A stretch of DNA of 64,000 bases from Pseudomonadota bacterium (GTDB lineage Bacteria > Pseudomonadota > Alphaproteobacteria > Rhizobiales > Beijerinckiaceae): contig JAIUNR010000002.1 in assembly GCA_020161575.1 (NCBI GenBank), positions 62,001 through 126,000 of the forward strand, given 5' to 3'. The notes below the pieces were generated by a model that saw only the letters and a program-made list of their open reading frames with translations, ran no database searches and had not been told where the DNA came from. Below, piece by piece: positions 9,636 to 17,482 of this stretch. A program made the position numbers and the translations under genes. Positions within the stretch are counted from its first letter, which is position 1. Every line of letters starts with the position of its first letter.

Positions 9636-10598
9636 TCAGCGCTTCACGAGTTCCACGCGCCGGTTCTTGGCCCGCCCGGCCTCGTTGTCGTTGACTGCAA
9701 CAGGTGCCGCCATGCCCGCCCCGAAGGGAGCGAGACGGGCGGGCGCGATTCCGTATTGCCCCGCGAGCGCCTGCACCACAGAGGCGGCGCGGCGACGGGA
9801 GAGATCAATATTATAGTCGAAACCGCCCTGGCTGTCCGTGTGGCCGGCGACGATCACGTTGAGCGACGGGTTGGCTTTGAGGAACTTCGCCATTTCATCA
9901 AGCGTGGGTTTTGATTCCGGTTTGATATCGGCCTTGTCGGTATCGAAATGAATGCCATAGAGCGCCACACGTCCGGTCGCCGAGATGGCTTTCTCCATCT
10001 GCGAGGCGTCGACAAAGGCGATCTGTCCGGCCTGCATCGGCTTCAGCTCCACGGCGGTCACACGCACCGTCGGCTCGCGGCTCTCGCCGACAAGGATGGC
10101 GGCGTAAACATCGCCTTCCGGGCGTTCGAGCTTGCCTAGAAGATAGCGCACGCTTTTCTGGTAGCGGAAATTCTGGCTCATATCATCGACCGCCGCACCA
10201 AAGCGGAAATAGGATTCCGAACCGCCGATACATTGCTGGTTGGCGCAGGAAAAAACGATCTGGAATCCCTTGCTCTTCAGCGATTCCTCGTAATTGCGGA
10301 TGATCTCAAGCGTAGAGCGATCCTTAGGGGCGACATAGCGGATGCGGAAGACCCTGCCTTCCAGTTCGCGGCTGTTATCCGCGTTGAGCTTGTCATTGGC
10401 GGTCTTGATATCCATCGGCCTGTCGAGCACACGCTCGGCATCGAAATCCGCCACCTTGTAGGAAATGATCTCGGAGCCTTGATAGCGCCCCACCAGCGGA
10501 TGGTCCTTGGAGCCGGCAACGTCCTTCGCCAATACCGGCATCCCATTGCACAGAAGCATGCTTGCACCCAGAGCCGCGGCAATGATAGGCTTTCTCAT
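9636..10598 (-). CDS. OmpA-family protein with DUF4892-like N-terminal half
   Basis: 320 residues. A signal peptide (about residues 1-24, ending near VLAKD) sends it to the envelope. Residues 25-190 resemble the DUF4892 region: it opens with DVAGSKDHPLVGRYQGSEII and has a conserved-looking Cys pair (SCANQQC). The C-terminal 110 residues are an OmpA-like peptidoglycan-binding domain, with YGIHFDTDKADIKPES, VAGHTDSQGG and LSRRRAASVV; the Asp and Arg expected to contact diaminopimelate are present. It should link the outer envelope to the cell wall. No partner genes are adjacent. Confidence 0.85.
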   Translation of the reverse strand: MRKPIIAAALGASMLLCNGMPVLAKDVAGSKDHPLVGRYQGSEIISYKVADFDAERVLDRPMDIKTANDKLNADNSRELEGRVFRIRYVAPKDRSTLEIIRNYEESLKSKGFQIVFSCANQQCIGGSESYFRFGAAVDDMSQNFRYQKSVRYLLGKLERPEGDVYAAILVGESREPTVRVTAVELKPMQAGQIAFVDASQMEKAISATGRVALYGIHFDTDKADIKPESKPTLDEMAKFLKANPSLNVIVAGHTDSQGGFDYNIDLSRRRAASVVQALAGQYGIAPARLAPFGAGMAAPVAVNDNEAGRAKNRRVELVKR

Positions 10599-10761
10599 CG
10601 TTCCAATCCCTTCGCATTCGATCCGGCGCGCATCCTAGCCCGCACCCGATCCTTTGCTAGTCATTTCCTTCTTCCTCGCCCGTGCGCCGGCACACCCCGC
10701 CTGCGAGAGCGGCGATTCCGCAAGTCTTTCCGAGCTGCTCCTCTTCCCTTTGAGGCTGATC

Positions 10762-11661
10762 ATGACACAAGCAGTCGGGCGCTCGCTCGCCATCGGCATT
10801 GCCGCGTCCATCTTCGCGGTCTGTACAGGCACTGGCTGGCAGGTCCTCATCCGCGCCGGCGTAACAAGCGGGCTGACGCCTTTTGATATCGCCCTGTTCC
10901 GCTATGGCATTCCGGCGCTTCTGGTCCTGCCTATCCTGTGGCGCAATGGCCTATTGCCCGAGGGAAGCAATCCATGGCTCGCTGGCGTGCTGGTGGCAGG
11001 AAGCGGCCTGCCCTTCGGGTTGATGGTCATGAGCGGCGCGACATTCGCGCCCGTCGCGCATATGGGCGCGATCATGCCAAGCTCGACGCCGCTGATGGTG
11101 GCGGTGATGTCGGTGCTGCTCCTCGGCGAGCGCCTTTCCCGTCTGCGGATCCTCGGTTTCCTGGTGGTCGTTGCCGGTATCATGATGGTTGTCCGCCAGG
11201 CCTTCGACGTGACATGGCCGGGAGCCTGGCGCGGCGATCTGCTTTTCCTTGGCGCCGCCATTCTATGGGCGCTGAGCACCATTGCCCTGCGCAAGCTCGG
11301 CCTCACGCCCTGGCACATGGTGGCGGTGGTCTCCTTCTGGTCCGGCCTCGGCGCCATCGCGCTCTGGTTCGCCAATGGCGCACACGACTTTTCCGCCGTG
11401 CCACGCACCGCACTCCTGCTCCAGCTTGTATGGCAGGGGATTCTGGCGGGTTTTCTTGCGATGTATGCCTATGGTCTTGCGGTACGCCATCTCGGGCCAA
11501 CAAACGCGACGCTATGGGGCGCGATCATGCCGGGCACCGTTGCCTTTGCGGGCTATGTCACTCTTGGCGAACCCGTTGCGATGCTCACCATGGCCGGCAT
11601 CGCGCTGACCAGCCTCGGCATGATCCTCGCCTCCGGGGCGCTCGACAGAAAGGCGCCGTGA
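10762..11661 (+). CDS. EamA/DMT-family transporter
   Basis: 299 residues with ten predicted membrane helices in two EamA halves, the arrangement of drug/metabolite transporters (RhaT/YdcZ-like). The halves begin near residues 12 and 160. Such proteins export amino acids, metabolites or drugs; the substrate cannot be told. I placed the start at ATG 10762 (MTQAVGRSL), with TGAGG upstream; the in-frame extension to 10654 is polar and Pro-rich and would precede the first membrane helix unnaturally. It is divergent from the OmpA-like gene with a 163-base shared intergenic region. Confidence 0.85.
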   Translation: MTQAVGRSLAIGIAASIFAVCTGTGWQVLIRAGVTSGLTPFDIALFRYGIPALLVLPILWRNGLLPEGSNPWLAGVLVAGSGLPFGLMVMSGATFAPVAHMGAIMPSSTPLMVAVMSVLLLGERLSRLRILGFLVVVAGIMMVVRQAFDVTWPGAWRGDLLFLGAAILWALSTIALRKLGLTPWHMVAVVSFWSGLGAIALWFANGAHDFSAVPRTALLLQLVWQGILAGFLAMYAYGLAVRHLGPTNATLWGAIMPGTVAFAGYVTLGEPVAMLTMAGIALTSLGMILASGALDRKAP

Positions 11662-11823
11662 AAACCGCTCCGCCGGTCTGATGCTGACGGGAAGGCGGCT
11701 TGCCACGATCGCCTGCGTTGAATTCCATTTGCCGCCAATGCTTCAATATTCGCTTGCCAGCCTGATGCCGAACGGGCCTTCTCCATCCGATAAGACCCTG
11801 AACGCTTCCAAGACAGGATTGTC

Positions 11824-12285
11824 ATGACACCCGAACAGCGCCTTGAGAAACTCGGCCTCGTACTGCCTCCCTGCCCTGTGCCGGTAGGCAACTACATTCC
11901 ATACCGCATCACCGGAAATCTGCTCTACGTCTCAGGACAGGGGCCGCGGCAGCCGGACGGCACCTACAAGGAAGGGCGCCTGGGCCTGACGATGAACATC
12001 GAGCAGGGTTATGCAGAGGCGCGGATCACCGGCCTGCGCCTGCTTGCGGTGTGCAAGGAGGCCCTGGGCGAGCTTTCCCGGATCGAGGCTGTCGTGAAGC
12101 TGCTCGGCATGGTCAATGCCGAGGCATCCTTCGGCGATCATCCGAAGGTCATCAATGGTTGTTCCGACCTTTTGGTGGATGTGCTGGGCGAAGCGGGTCG
12201 CCATGCCCGTTCCGCCATCGGCATGAACTCGCTTCCGAGCCGCATGGCGGTGGAGATCGAAGCGATCTTCCAGATCAAGCCCTGA
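11824..12285 (+). CDS. RidA/YjgF-family protein
   Basis: 153 residues with the YjgF/RidA trimer fold: LLYVSGQGPRQPDG in the first half, and a C-terminal HARSAIGMNSLPSRMAVEIEAIF matching the family ending, with an Arg near the usual catalytic position. RidA proteins hydrolyse reactive enamine/imine intermediates made by PLP enzymes. The protein is slightly longer than canonical RidA (about 128 residues) and fits the YjgF-like sister group with an N-terminal extension. It is convergent with the DHDPS-family gene, and a strong hairpin separates the two. Confidence 0.82.
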   Translation: MTPEQRLEKLGLVLPPCPVPVGNYIPYRITGNLLYVSGQGPRQPDGTYKEGRLGLTMNIEQGYAEARITGLRLLAVCKEALGELSRIEAVVKLLGMVNAEASFGDHPKVINGCSDLLVDVLGEAGRHARSAIGMNSLPSRMAVEIEAIFQIKP

Positions 12286-12292
12286 AACAGCC

Positions 12293-12321
12293 GGGAAAGC
12301 CGGGTTAATTCCGGCTTTCCC
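12293..12321. terminator. Hairpin terminator between convergent genes
   Basis: A perfect 11-bp inverted repeat (GGGAAAGCCGG / CCGGCTTTCCC) with a 7-base loop, lying between the ridA-like stop and the stop of the convergent DHDPS-family gene. No long T run follows on either strand, so termination may be partial or Rho-assisted. Confidence 0.6.
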
Positions 12322-12334
12322 TTGCCGGCATCCG

Positions 12335-13270
12335 TCAGGCCTTCGACCAATCGGCGTACCACGCCTTGAACAGCCGGTGCTGATCCTCGACGTAAGCCTT
12401 CTGGCTTGGCGAAAGCGCATCGGAAGCGTTGAAGTGGAGCGTGTATTCCTTGTGCCCTTCGAGCACCATCAGGTGCTTGTAATAGAGCACGAGATCGACC
12501 CCTTCATCATAAGAAGAGAGCACGCCGAGCGCATTCTCCAGCTCCAGCGCCTTGCGCCGGGCAACGGCATCCCCCTTCGCGGCTTTCTTGCACAGATCGA
12601 CAAGGTGCAGCACCTCCTTCGGCAGCGCATTGCCGATGCCGGTGATCGCGCCGGTCGCGCCGCAATTGACGAAGCCATGATAGACCTGCGTATCGACGCC
12701 GACCATCAGCGTCAGGCCGGAATCGCGGCTGGTAATATGCTCGGCCGCATAGCGCAGCGAGGCCGCGCCACCGAATTCCTTGAACCCTATGAGATGCTTG
12801 TAACGGCTCTGGAGATCGAAGAAGAGGTCCGCCTTGGTCTCATAGCCATAATAGGGGCTGTTGTAGATCACGGAGGGCAGATCCACGGCGGCTTCGAGGA
12901 TACCCTCGAAATGCGCGCGCTGCGCCGCGATCGACGCCCCGCGCGAGAGCACGCGCGGGATGATCATCAGCCCCTGCGCCCCCGCCTTCTTCGCATGCGC
13001 CGCAAGCGCCGCCGCGCGGGCCGGGCTCTGCGCGCCGGTTCCGACGATCACCGGCACGCCCGCCTTCACGAGGCGCTCGACGCCTTCCATCCGCTGCTCG
13101 TCCGTGAGCAGGGGCCAATCCCCCATTGATCCGCAATAGACGACGGCGGACATGCCGGCTCCGATAAGCTCCTTGCCGGTTTTCACCAGCGCGCCGAAAT
13201 CCGGGCTGCGATCCGCCTTGCATGGCGTCATCAGGGCGGGAATGGTTCCCGTGAAGATATTGGTGGGCAT
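12335..13270 (-). CDS. DapA/DHDPS-family Schiff-base aldolase or lyase
   Basis: 311 residues forming the (beta/alpha)8 barrel of the dihydrodipicolinate synthase / N-acetylneuraminate lyase family. Visible marks: GSMGDWPLLTDEQR near residue 47, the catalytic Tyr in VIYNSPYYGYE, and the Schiff-base Lys in HLIGFKEFGG near residue 165. The canonical GTTGE motif is replaced by GSMGD, so this is probably not the lysine-biosynthetic enzyme but a catabolic relative that cleaves or dehydrates a 2-oxo acid. Hydroxyproline-pathway deaminases are one candidate. It stands alone, with an operator-like palindrome 185 bases upstream. Confidence 0.83.
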   Translation of the reverse strand: MPTNIFTGTIPALMTPCKADRSPDFGALVKTGKELIGAGMSAVVYCGSMGDWPLLTDEQRMEGVERLVKAGVPVIVGTGAQSPARAAALAAHAKKAGAQGLMIIPRVLSRGASIAAQRAHFEGILEAAVDLPSVIYNSPYYGYETKADLFFDLQSRYKHLIGFKEFGGAASLRYAAEHITSRDSGLTLMVGVDTQVYHGFVNCGATGAITGIGNALPKEVLHLVDLCKKAAKGDAVARRKALELENALGVLSSYDEGVDLVLYYKHLMVLEGHKEYTLHFNASDALSPSQKAYVEDQHRLFKAWYADWSKA

Positions 13271-13659
13271 TTGCCTCGCTCCGTCTGGTCTATGCAGCGT
13301 GCGGCTGCGTTTCCCGTCAATCAGGGAAGCCGGCGGCCTTCCCTGCGCGTCGAATGCATGCTCGGCGGAGCCCTAGACGGAACTCAGCGCGCCATTCGCC
13401 GGATTGACACCTGCCGCACAAGGCAGAGTCATTCCGCTCGAATGCAATTTTCGTATATTGTATAAAATATAAGGTCAAGCTCTGCGCATGCCTAAACATG
13501 GCACCGACCACCGCGAGGGTGATCGTAACCCGGGGGCGCCCCTGTGTATCGCGTCATCCAGCCGGGACAAACAACCCGTTTGACCGATGCTGGGATTTCT
13601 CCGTCGGGAACCGCGGCAAGACGCTTCTTTCCGTCTCTCCCCCGTCATAGGATCGGAGC
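13271..13659. promoter_or_regulatory. Intergenic control region with 14/16 palindrome (13455-13470)
   Basis: A 389-base gene-free gap between the divergent DHDPS-family gene and ogt. It contains the AT-rich palindrome ATATTGTATAAAATAT at 13455-13470, symmetric at 14 of 16 positions and resembling operators of FadR-type GntR regulators (TTGTATACAA core). A minus-strand TTGACC at 13478-13473 could be the -35 of the lyase gene, though the -10 match is weak. An 8-bp inverted repeat CAGGGAAG/CTTCCCTG lies at 13322-13345 in the presumed leader. No GntR gene is present in the window. Confidence 0.4.
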
Positions 13660-14232
13660 ATGAAGCTGCGCCGGTATTTCCTGTTCGAAACCCCATTCGG
13701 AATTTGCGGACTCGTCTGGAGCGAGAGCGGGCTGATCCGCGTCCTTCTCCCGGACGAGCCCGCTCGCCTCGAGGCGCGCTGCCATGCGCTTGGTGCCGGG
13801 CCGGTACAGGATGAAGTCCCGCCGGCCATTTGCGATGTCACCGCCCGGCTGCGGGCTGGTTTTGAAGGCGTGCCGCAGGATTTTTCGAATGTTTCGCTCG
13901 ACTGGAGCGAAATCGGCGAGAGTGAACGCGCGATCTATTCCGAATTACGGGGAATCGGCTGGGGCAGGACGACAACCTATGGCGCTCTCGCGCGGGCTGT
14001 GGGCAAGCCGCGCGCGGCGCAGGCGGTGGGGATCGCGATGGGCCGTAACCCTTGGCCGGTGATCGTTCCCTGCCACCGCGTGCTCGGCGCCGGCACCTAT
14101 GATGGCGGCTTCTCGGCACCCGGCGGCGTGAAGACAAAGACGCGCCTGCTGGCGCTCGAAGGAGTCGCGATCGGAAATCAGACCCCACTCCTGCCCGGGC
14201 TCTTCGCAGACACGGCGCCTGACAAAGCGTGA
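13660..14232 (+). CDS. ogt: Methylated-DNA-protein cysteine methyltransferase (Ogt)
   Basis: 190 residues. The C-terminal domain has the alkyl-acceptor motif PVIVPCHRVLG with the active Cys, preceded by the helix-turn-helix region YGALARAVGKPRAAQAVGIA and the Asn hinge (GRNPWPV), all diagnostic of O6-alkylguanine-DNA alkyltransferases. The N-terminal ribonuclease-like domain is present, so it is the stand-alone Ogt form, not a fused Ada. It repairs O6-alkylguanine by suicidal transfer to its own Cys. It forms the last host-type gene before the tRNA-linked element. Confidence 0.92.
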   Translation: MKLRRYFLFETPFGICGLVWSESGLIRVLLPDEPARLEARCHALGAGPVQDEVPPAICDVTARLRAGFEGVPQDFSNVSLDWSEIGESERAIYSELRGIGWGRTTTYGALARAVGKPRAAQAVGIAMGRNPWPVIVPCHRVLGAGTYDGGFSAPGGVKTKTRLLALEGVAIGNQTPLLPGLFADTAPDKA

Positions 14233-14249
14233 ATCATGCACATCATCGC

Positions 14250-14462
14250 TTAGGCCGGATTTCCTGCATCCGCTGGAGGCGCCTCGCCAGCCTGCCGTGC
14301 GCTGAAATCGGTCAGGCCGTTCTGGCCCGGTCGATAATTGGCGAGCATGTAGGCCAGCAGCTTCACCGCATCGCCGGATAGCGCTCGCCAAGCGGGTAAT
14401 TTGAGCCAATGCGCATAGATGCGCGCGTGCCGCCTGTCCCTGAATTGCGCTGCCCTCGCCAT
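14250..14462 (-). CDS. Small phage/island protein, probably truncated
   Basis: 70 residues, basic at the N-terminus (MARAAQFRDRRHARIYAHWL), followed by a predicted helical segment (WRALSGDAVKLLAYMLANYRPG). From memory, similar N-termini occur in longer element-encoded proteins with a winged helix-turn-helix region; here the frame ends soon after NGLTDF in a low-complexity tail, which suggests loss of the 3' half. It is the last gene of the element on this strand. No function can be assigned. Confidence 0.5.
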   Translation of the reverse strand: MARAAQFRDRRHARIYAHWLKLPAWRALSGDAVKLLAYMLANYRPGQNGLTDFSARQAGEAPPADAGNPA

Positions 14463-14566
14463 GTCAGGCCCACAATCGCGCTAGGAAGGCCAGCAGGGAT
14501 GCAAGAGCTTGTTCGGACCAGCAAGAACAGGCGGGGATTGCTCCCCGCGTTCGCGCCTTCCAAGAG

Positions 14567-14845
14567 TCAGGAAGTCGCACTGTCGCTGTCCGGTTCGATC
14601 AAGCCGCGCTCGCACGCCAGCCGATAGGCTTCGCAAATCGCATCCGCCAATTTCGGCAAATGCCCGATGCCCAGCGCGAGGCCATCGCGACCCGGACGCG
14701 GGATGCCATCGGCATCGGCATAGAAAACCCGCACGTGAACGATGGCCCGGCCTTGGAAGCGGTCCAGAAACACCCGGACAATCTCGCGATTGGAGCGCGG
14801 CCATTCATCAATGACGGCGGGGAAAATGGTGCCCTTCGCCTTCAT
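14567..14845 (-). CDS. PC4-like transcriptional coactivator-family protein
   Basis: 92 residues. The segment RSNREIVRVFLDRFQGRAIVHVRVFYAD followed by GIPRPGRDGLALGIGHLPKLADAI matches the PC4 fold: a curved beta sheet that binds single-stranded nucleic acid, then an alpha helix for dimerisation. Bacterial PC4-like (YdbC-type) proteins are poorly characterised single-stranded DNA or RNA binders. The ATG overlaps the stop of the upstream winged-helix gene (ATGA), so the two are translated together. Its location in an integrative element suggests a role in element replication or transcription, which is inference. Confidence 0.72.
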   Translation of the reverse strand: MKAKGTIFPAVIDEWPRSNREIVRVFLDRFQGRAIVHVRVFYADADGIPRPGRDGLALGIGHLPKLADAICEAYRLACERGLIEPDSDSATS

Positions 14846-15144
14846 GCCTTTGGCCCTTCCACAACGCGATGGATCGTGACCGGGGTTTCCAGCACATAGA
14901 CGCCATGCCAGCCGGTTGAATGCGGCTCGCGTGCCGTGCGGATGGCGAGGCCCATGCACCGGAGGTCAAAGACATAGGCGCCAAGCCGGAACGGAGGTCC
15001 GCCGGGGAAGTCATAGGCACGGAGGCCGCGCGGACCTTTCTCGACAAGGCGGATCAGGGTTTCGGCTTCCCGCCCGACGACATGGATTTTTGTGTCATCG
15101 GGAAGCGAGGCCAGGACTTGCGGATAACGGGGGATACGGATCAT
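14842..15144 (-). CDS. Winged-helix-domain element protein
   Basis: 100 residues. The first half (PDDTKIHVVGREAETLIRLVEKGPRGLRAYDFPGG, read in parts) resembles a small winged-helix domain often seen in alphaproteobacterial prophages and islands; the second half is a beta-rich region with paired His and Thr residues. Start and stop both overlap neighbours through ATGA: its start with the stop of the 68-residue gene upstream, and its stop with the start of the PC4-like gene. The chain behaves as one operon. Specific role unknown. Confidence 0.62.
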   Translation of the reverse strand: MIRIPRYPQVLASLPDDTKIHVVGREAETLIRLVEKGPRGLRAYDFPGGPPFRLGAYVFDLRCMGLAIRTAREPHSTGWHGVYVLETPVTIHRVVEGPKA

Positions 15145-15347
15145 GCGCGCCCTCCAAGGTTGGCGTTTTCGGCAATGATGCGCGCCATATGCAGCGGCAT
15201 GTGAAACCGCTTCATCAGAACGCGTTCAGCGAAGGTTTCGGGGAGATGGGCGGACACGGCTTGCGCATCGGCCCAGGCGAAAAGGGGCAGGCTTTCGGCA
15301 AGCCGACGCCGTTTGCGCCCGAGGGCACATTTGGGGTAGGTTTTCAT
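15141..15347 (-). CDS. Small element-encoded hypothetical protein
   Basis: 68 residues, strongly basic near the N-terminus (MKTYPKCALGRKRRRLAE), followed by an amphipathic helical region ending MARIIAENANLGGRA. It is the first member of the three-gene ATGA-overlapping chain. Similar short proteins occur in related islands, but no function is known to me. No cofactor or membrane motif is visible. Confidence 0.55.
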   Translation of the reverse strand: MKTYPKCALGRKRRRLAESLPLFAWADAQAVSAHLPETFAERVLMKRFHMPLHMARIIAENANLGGRA

Positions 15348-15421
15348 GGTGATGTTTCCTTCGTCGGATTTGTCACGAAGGCCCGGTTCGGCGTCCTACC
15401 GCCTGCCGGGCCGCTTCATTT

Positions 15422-15619
15422 TCAGGCGGATTTCCGGCTGCTGCCCGCGCTCAGGGCGTCGATATAGCGCTGAAGCTCGCTCGCGCGGATGAAGCTGCGC
15501 CGCCCGTTTTTGACGAGGGCGAGCTTGCCGGCCTTCACCTCGTCATAGGCTCGGGTGGATTTCATCCCGGCCAAGGCGATGGCACGGGAAAAGGGGACGA
15601 GGGTATCGATGGATTGCAT
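15422..15619 (-). CDS. AlpA/excisionase-like helix-turn-helix protein
   Basis: About 65 residues starting at ATG 15619, with AGGAG nine bases upstream; the longer frame to 15676 lacks such a site. The sequence reads PFSRAIALAGMKSTRAYDEVKAGKL then VKNGRRSFIRASELQRYIDAL, the order of a MerR/AlpA-type winged helix: a turn-helix selecting DNA, a wing with GRRSFI, and a final helix. AlpA-like proteins regulate integrases or act as excision directionality factors, which fits the nearby integrase. Confidence 0.72.
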   Translation of the reverse strand: MQSIDTLVPFSRAIALAGMKSTRAYDEVKAGKLALVKNGRRSFIRASELQRYIDALSAGSSRKSA

Positions 15620-15703
15620 AGGGTCTTGCTCCTGTGTCACCGCACGGGCTCGTGAGGCTTGGAGCGAAACATTCAACGCTTTCGTGCGGAGCAGAATAGG
15701 GGT

Positions 15704-16506
15704 CTAGTCCGCGTCCCTTTTGTATCGGATTGAAGTTCGGGCCACCTCCTTCCTAGTCGCTTCATAAAACTCGTCATGCTCATCTTGGGTTGCGGCCAGA
15801 ATTGCAGCTTGCACAGCACCAAGCGCGATTTCACGGGCAACTTCAGCGACGGTTGGCTCACGCGCTATTTTGGTCCTGAGATGCTCAGCGGTCACTCGGA
15901 CGAGTTGTTCGCCATTCTCGAATATGTTGCGTGCGAGGTCGTTCTGTACTTTGCCATCAGAAAACTGGCGGTGCCAGCTCTCAATTATTGAGCTCAGATC
16001 TTTGGCCTTCGGAGCGACCAAAAGTTTCACAGGGTCGGCGACTATAGCAATTAACCGGCTGGCTTTCCTTCGAGAAAGGTTGTTTTGGCAAAGCAATTCA
16101 ACAGCAATGCTGAACTGGCGCGAAAAGACCACTTATCGCCCGGATGTTCCGCCTTTCTCGGCACAAACGATGGCTTCAGAAAGTCTCTCACAACACCGTT
16201 GTTGAGCTCATTGAGAGCGAGTGCCAATTCTACCAGCTCACCTTGGGCTAACTTTGAGAAGCCAATTTCTCCAAGGAAATCTGCGATTCGCTGCAACGCC
16301 AGAGCATATCGACTGCGATTCCGTTTCGCTAACTCGGGGGCTCTAGAAAAAAGAATCGCGTCAATTTCTTCTGAAAATACAGAAATCGCAGCCTTAAATT
16401 TAAATGCTTCTTTCACCAGCCCGGTCGTTGCAATCCATCCCTTAAAGGGAATTTCCCAAGTCCATTGCTGATGCCCTGAATAGGACAATCGGGGGTCAGC
16501 GGACAC
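15704..16506 (-). pseudogene. Frameshifted AT-rich cargo gene of unknown function
   Basis: Two reading frames meet near 16117: the 5' part runs from GTG 16506 (with GAGAGGTGG upstream) to a premature stop near 16051, and the 3' part continues in another frame to TAG 15704. Adding one C in the minus-strand run CGCGCCAG joins them as WSFRAQFSIAVELLC and gives a single protein of about 267 residues. The predicted protein is mostly helical, without a motif I recognise. The region is visibly richer in A+T than its neighbours, indicating transfer. A sequencing error is possible. It starts 12 bases after the integrase stop. Confidence 0.68.
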
Positions 16507-16517
16507 GCCCACCTCTC

Positions 16518-17318
16518 TTACGCTCTCTTGAACGGCATCACCTCCGCGCCGTCGCGCAAGGCGTCGAGATAATCCGCCCACCAGACGGCCATTTTCACCC
16601 GTTCCGGCCAATATTCCCCGCGCGCATAGGTGCGGCGGATCGCGTCCTTGTCCTGATGGGCCAGCGCGCGTTCGATGGCATCGGCGGAAAACTTGCCGCT
16701 CTCGTTCAGCAGCGTCGACGCGGCGGCACGAAAACCATGCGCGGTCATTTCATCCTGCCCGTAACCCATGCGCCGCAAGGCGACGTTCAGGGTGTTTTCG
16801 CTGATCGGTTTTTTCACCGAGACAATGCCGGGAAAAACAAGGTCGCCATGCCCGGTTATCGGGCGAAGGCTTTCCAGCACCGCCAAGGCTTGCGGCGGGA
16901 GGGGAATGCGATGCTCTCTACGCATTTTCATGCGTGCGGCGGGAATGATCCAAACCGCGTTTGCAATGTCGAATTCCTTCCACTCGGCAAGGCGCAATTC
17001 GGTCGCTAGGGCTGCAAATGTGTTGGCCTCGGCAACCGCCTTGTTGGCCTTTTCTGTCTTGGCGTGTTGGCCGGGGTCAATGCCGGAGGCCAACAAGGTC
17101 TTGGCTTTACCGCGTTCCTCCCGCGCCTTGGCGAGCGTAACGGCGAGATAGGCACCGAACGAAAGCTTCTTCTGCTTTCCGCTCAAATCCCGATAAGCGA
17201 GGCACCAAAGCTTGGAACCGGAAGGCATGATCCATAGCTGTAAACCGCCGCCATCCGACAGTTTCTGAACGGTTTGCGAAGGCTTGGCGGTCCTGACTGC
17301 GGTATCCGTCAAAGGCAT
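16518..17318 (-). pseudogene. P4-type tyrosine integrase with internal deletion
   Basis: 266 residues against about 390-420 for the family. The N-terminal DUF4102-like arm-binding domain (residues 1-95, with LSDGGGLQLWI and YRDLSGKQKKLSFGAY) is intact. Near residue 106 the protein jumps from TFAALA directly to ELRLAEWKEFD, so the core-binding domain and the start of the catalytic domain, with the first catalytic Arg normally in RPGELR, are missing. The later catalytic residues remain: HGFR at 194-197, His221 and Tyr231 (RRTYARGEYW). The deletion is in frame, but the enzyme should not recombine DNA. It lies next to tRNA-Leu, the usual target of such integrases. Confidence 0.8.
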
Positions 17319-17423
17319 TTGTTGGCCTCGCCTTTGCTGGCTTCATGCCAAGGCCAACAAGAAGGCCAACAAATTGCACGGCTGTCAACGGAAGCCCCCG
17401 AACGCAAACGGGCGCTAAACAGC

Positions 17424-17452
17424 AAAAAACCAGCCTTTTAAGCCGGTTTTTG
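17424..17452 (-). terminator. Rho-independent terminator of tRNA-Leu
   Basis: Read on the minus strand, an imperfect stem (AAAAACCGGC with GCTGGTTTTT, one mismatch) ends in a run of six T. It starts about 30 bases beyond the tRNA 3' end and should stop the tRNA transcript before the integrase gene. A second inverted repeat, TTCGCA-6-TGCGAA, lies between it and the tRNA at 17457-17474. Confidence 0.7.
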
Positions 17453-17482
17453 GTCATTCGCAGATGCTTGCGAAAAATTGAG

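Noticed and set aside
14240-14500. A left-end attachment repeat matching the tRNA-Leu 3' end
   Set aside because: I looked for copies of the T-arm/acceptor sequence in this interval and found none of useful length.
16051-16611. Treating the 187-codon frame overlapping the integrase end as an intact gene
   Set aside because: Its first 35 codons lie inside the integrase gene and its last codons diverge at the frameshift; the GTG at 16506 with a ribosome site and the downstream frame explain the region better as one broken gene.
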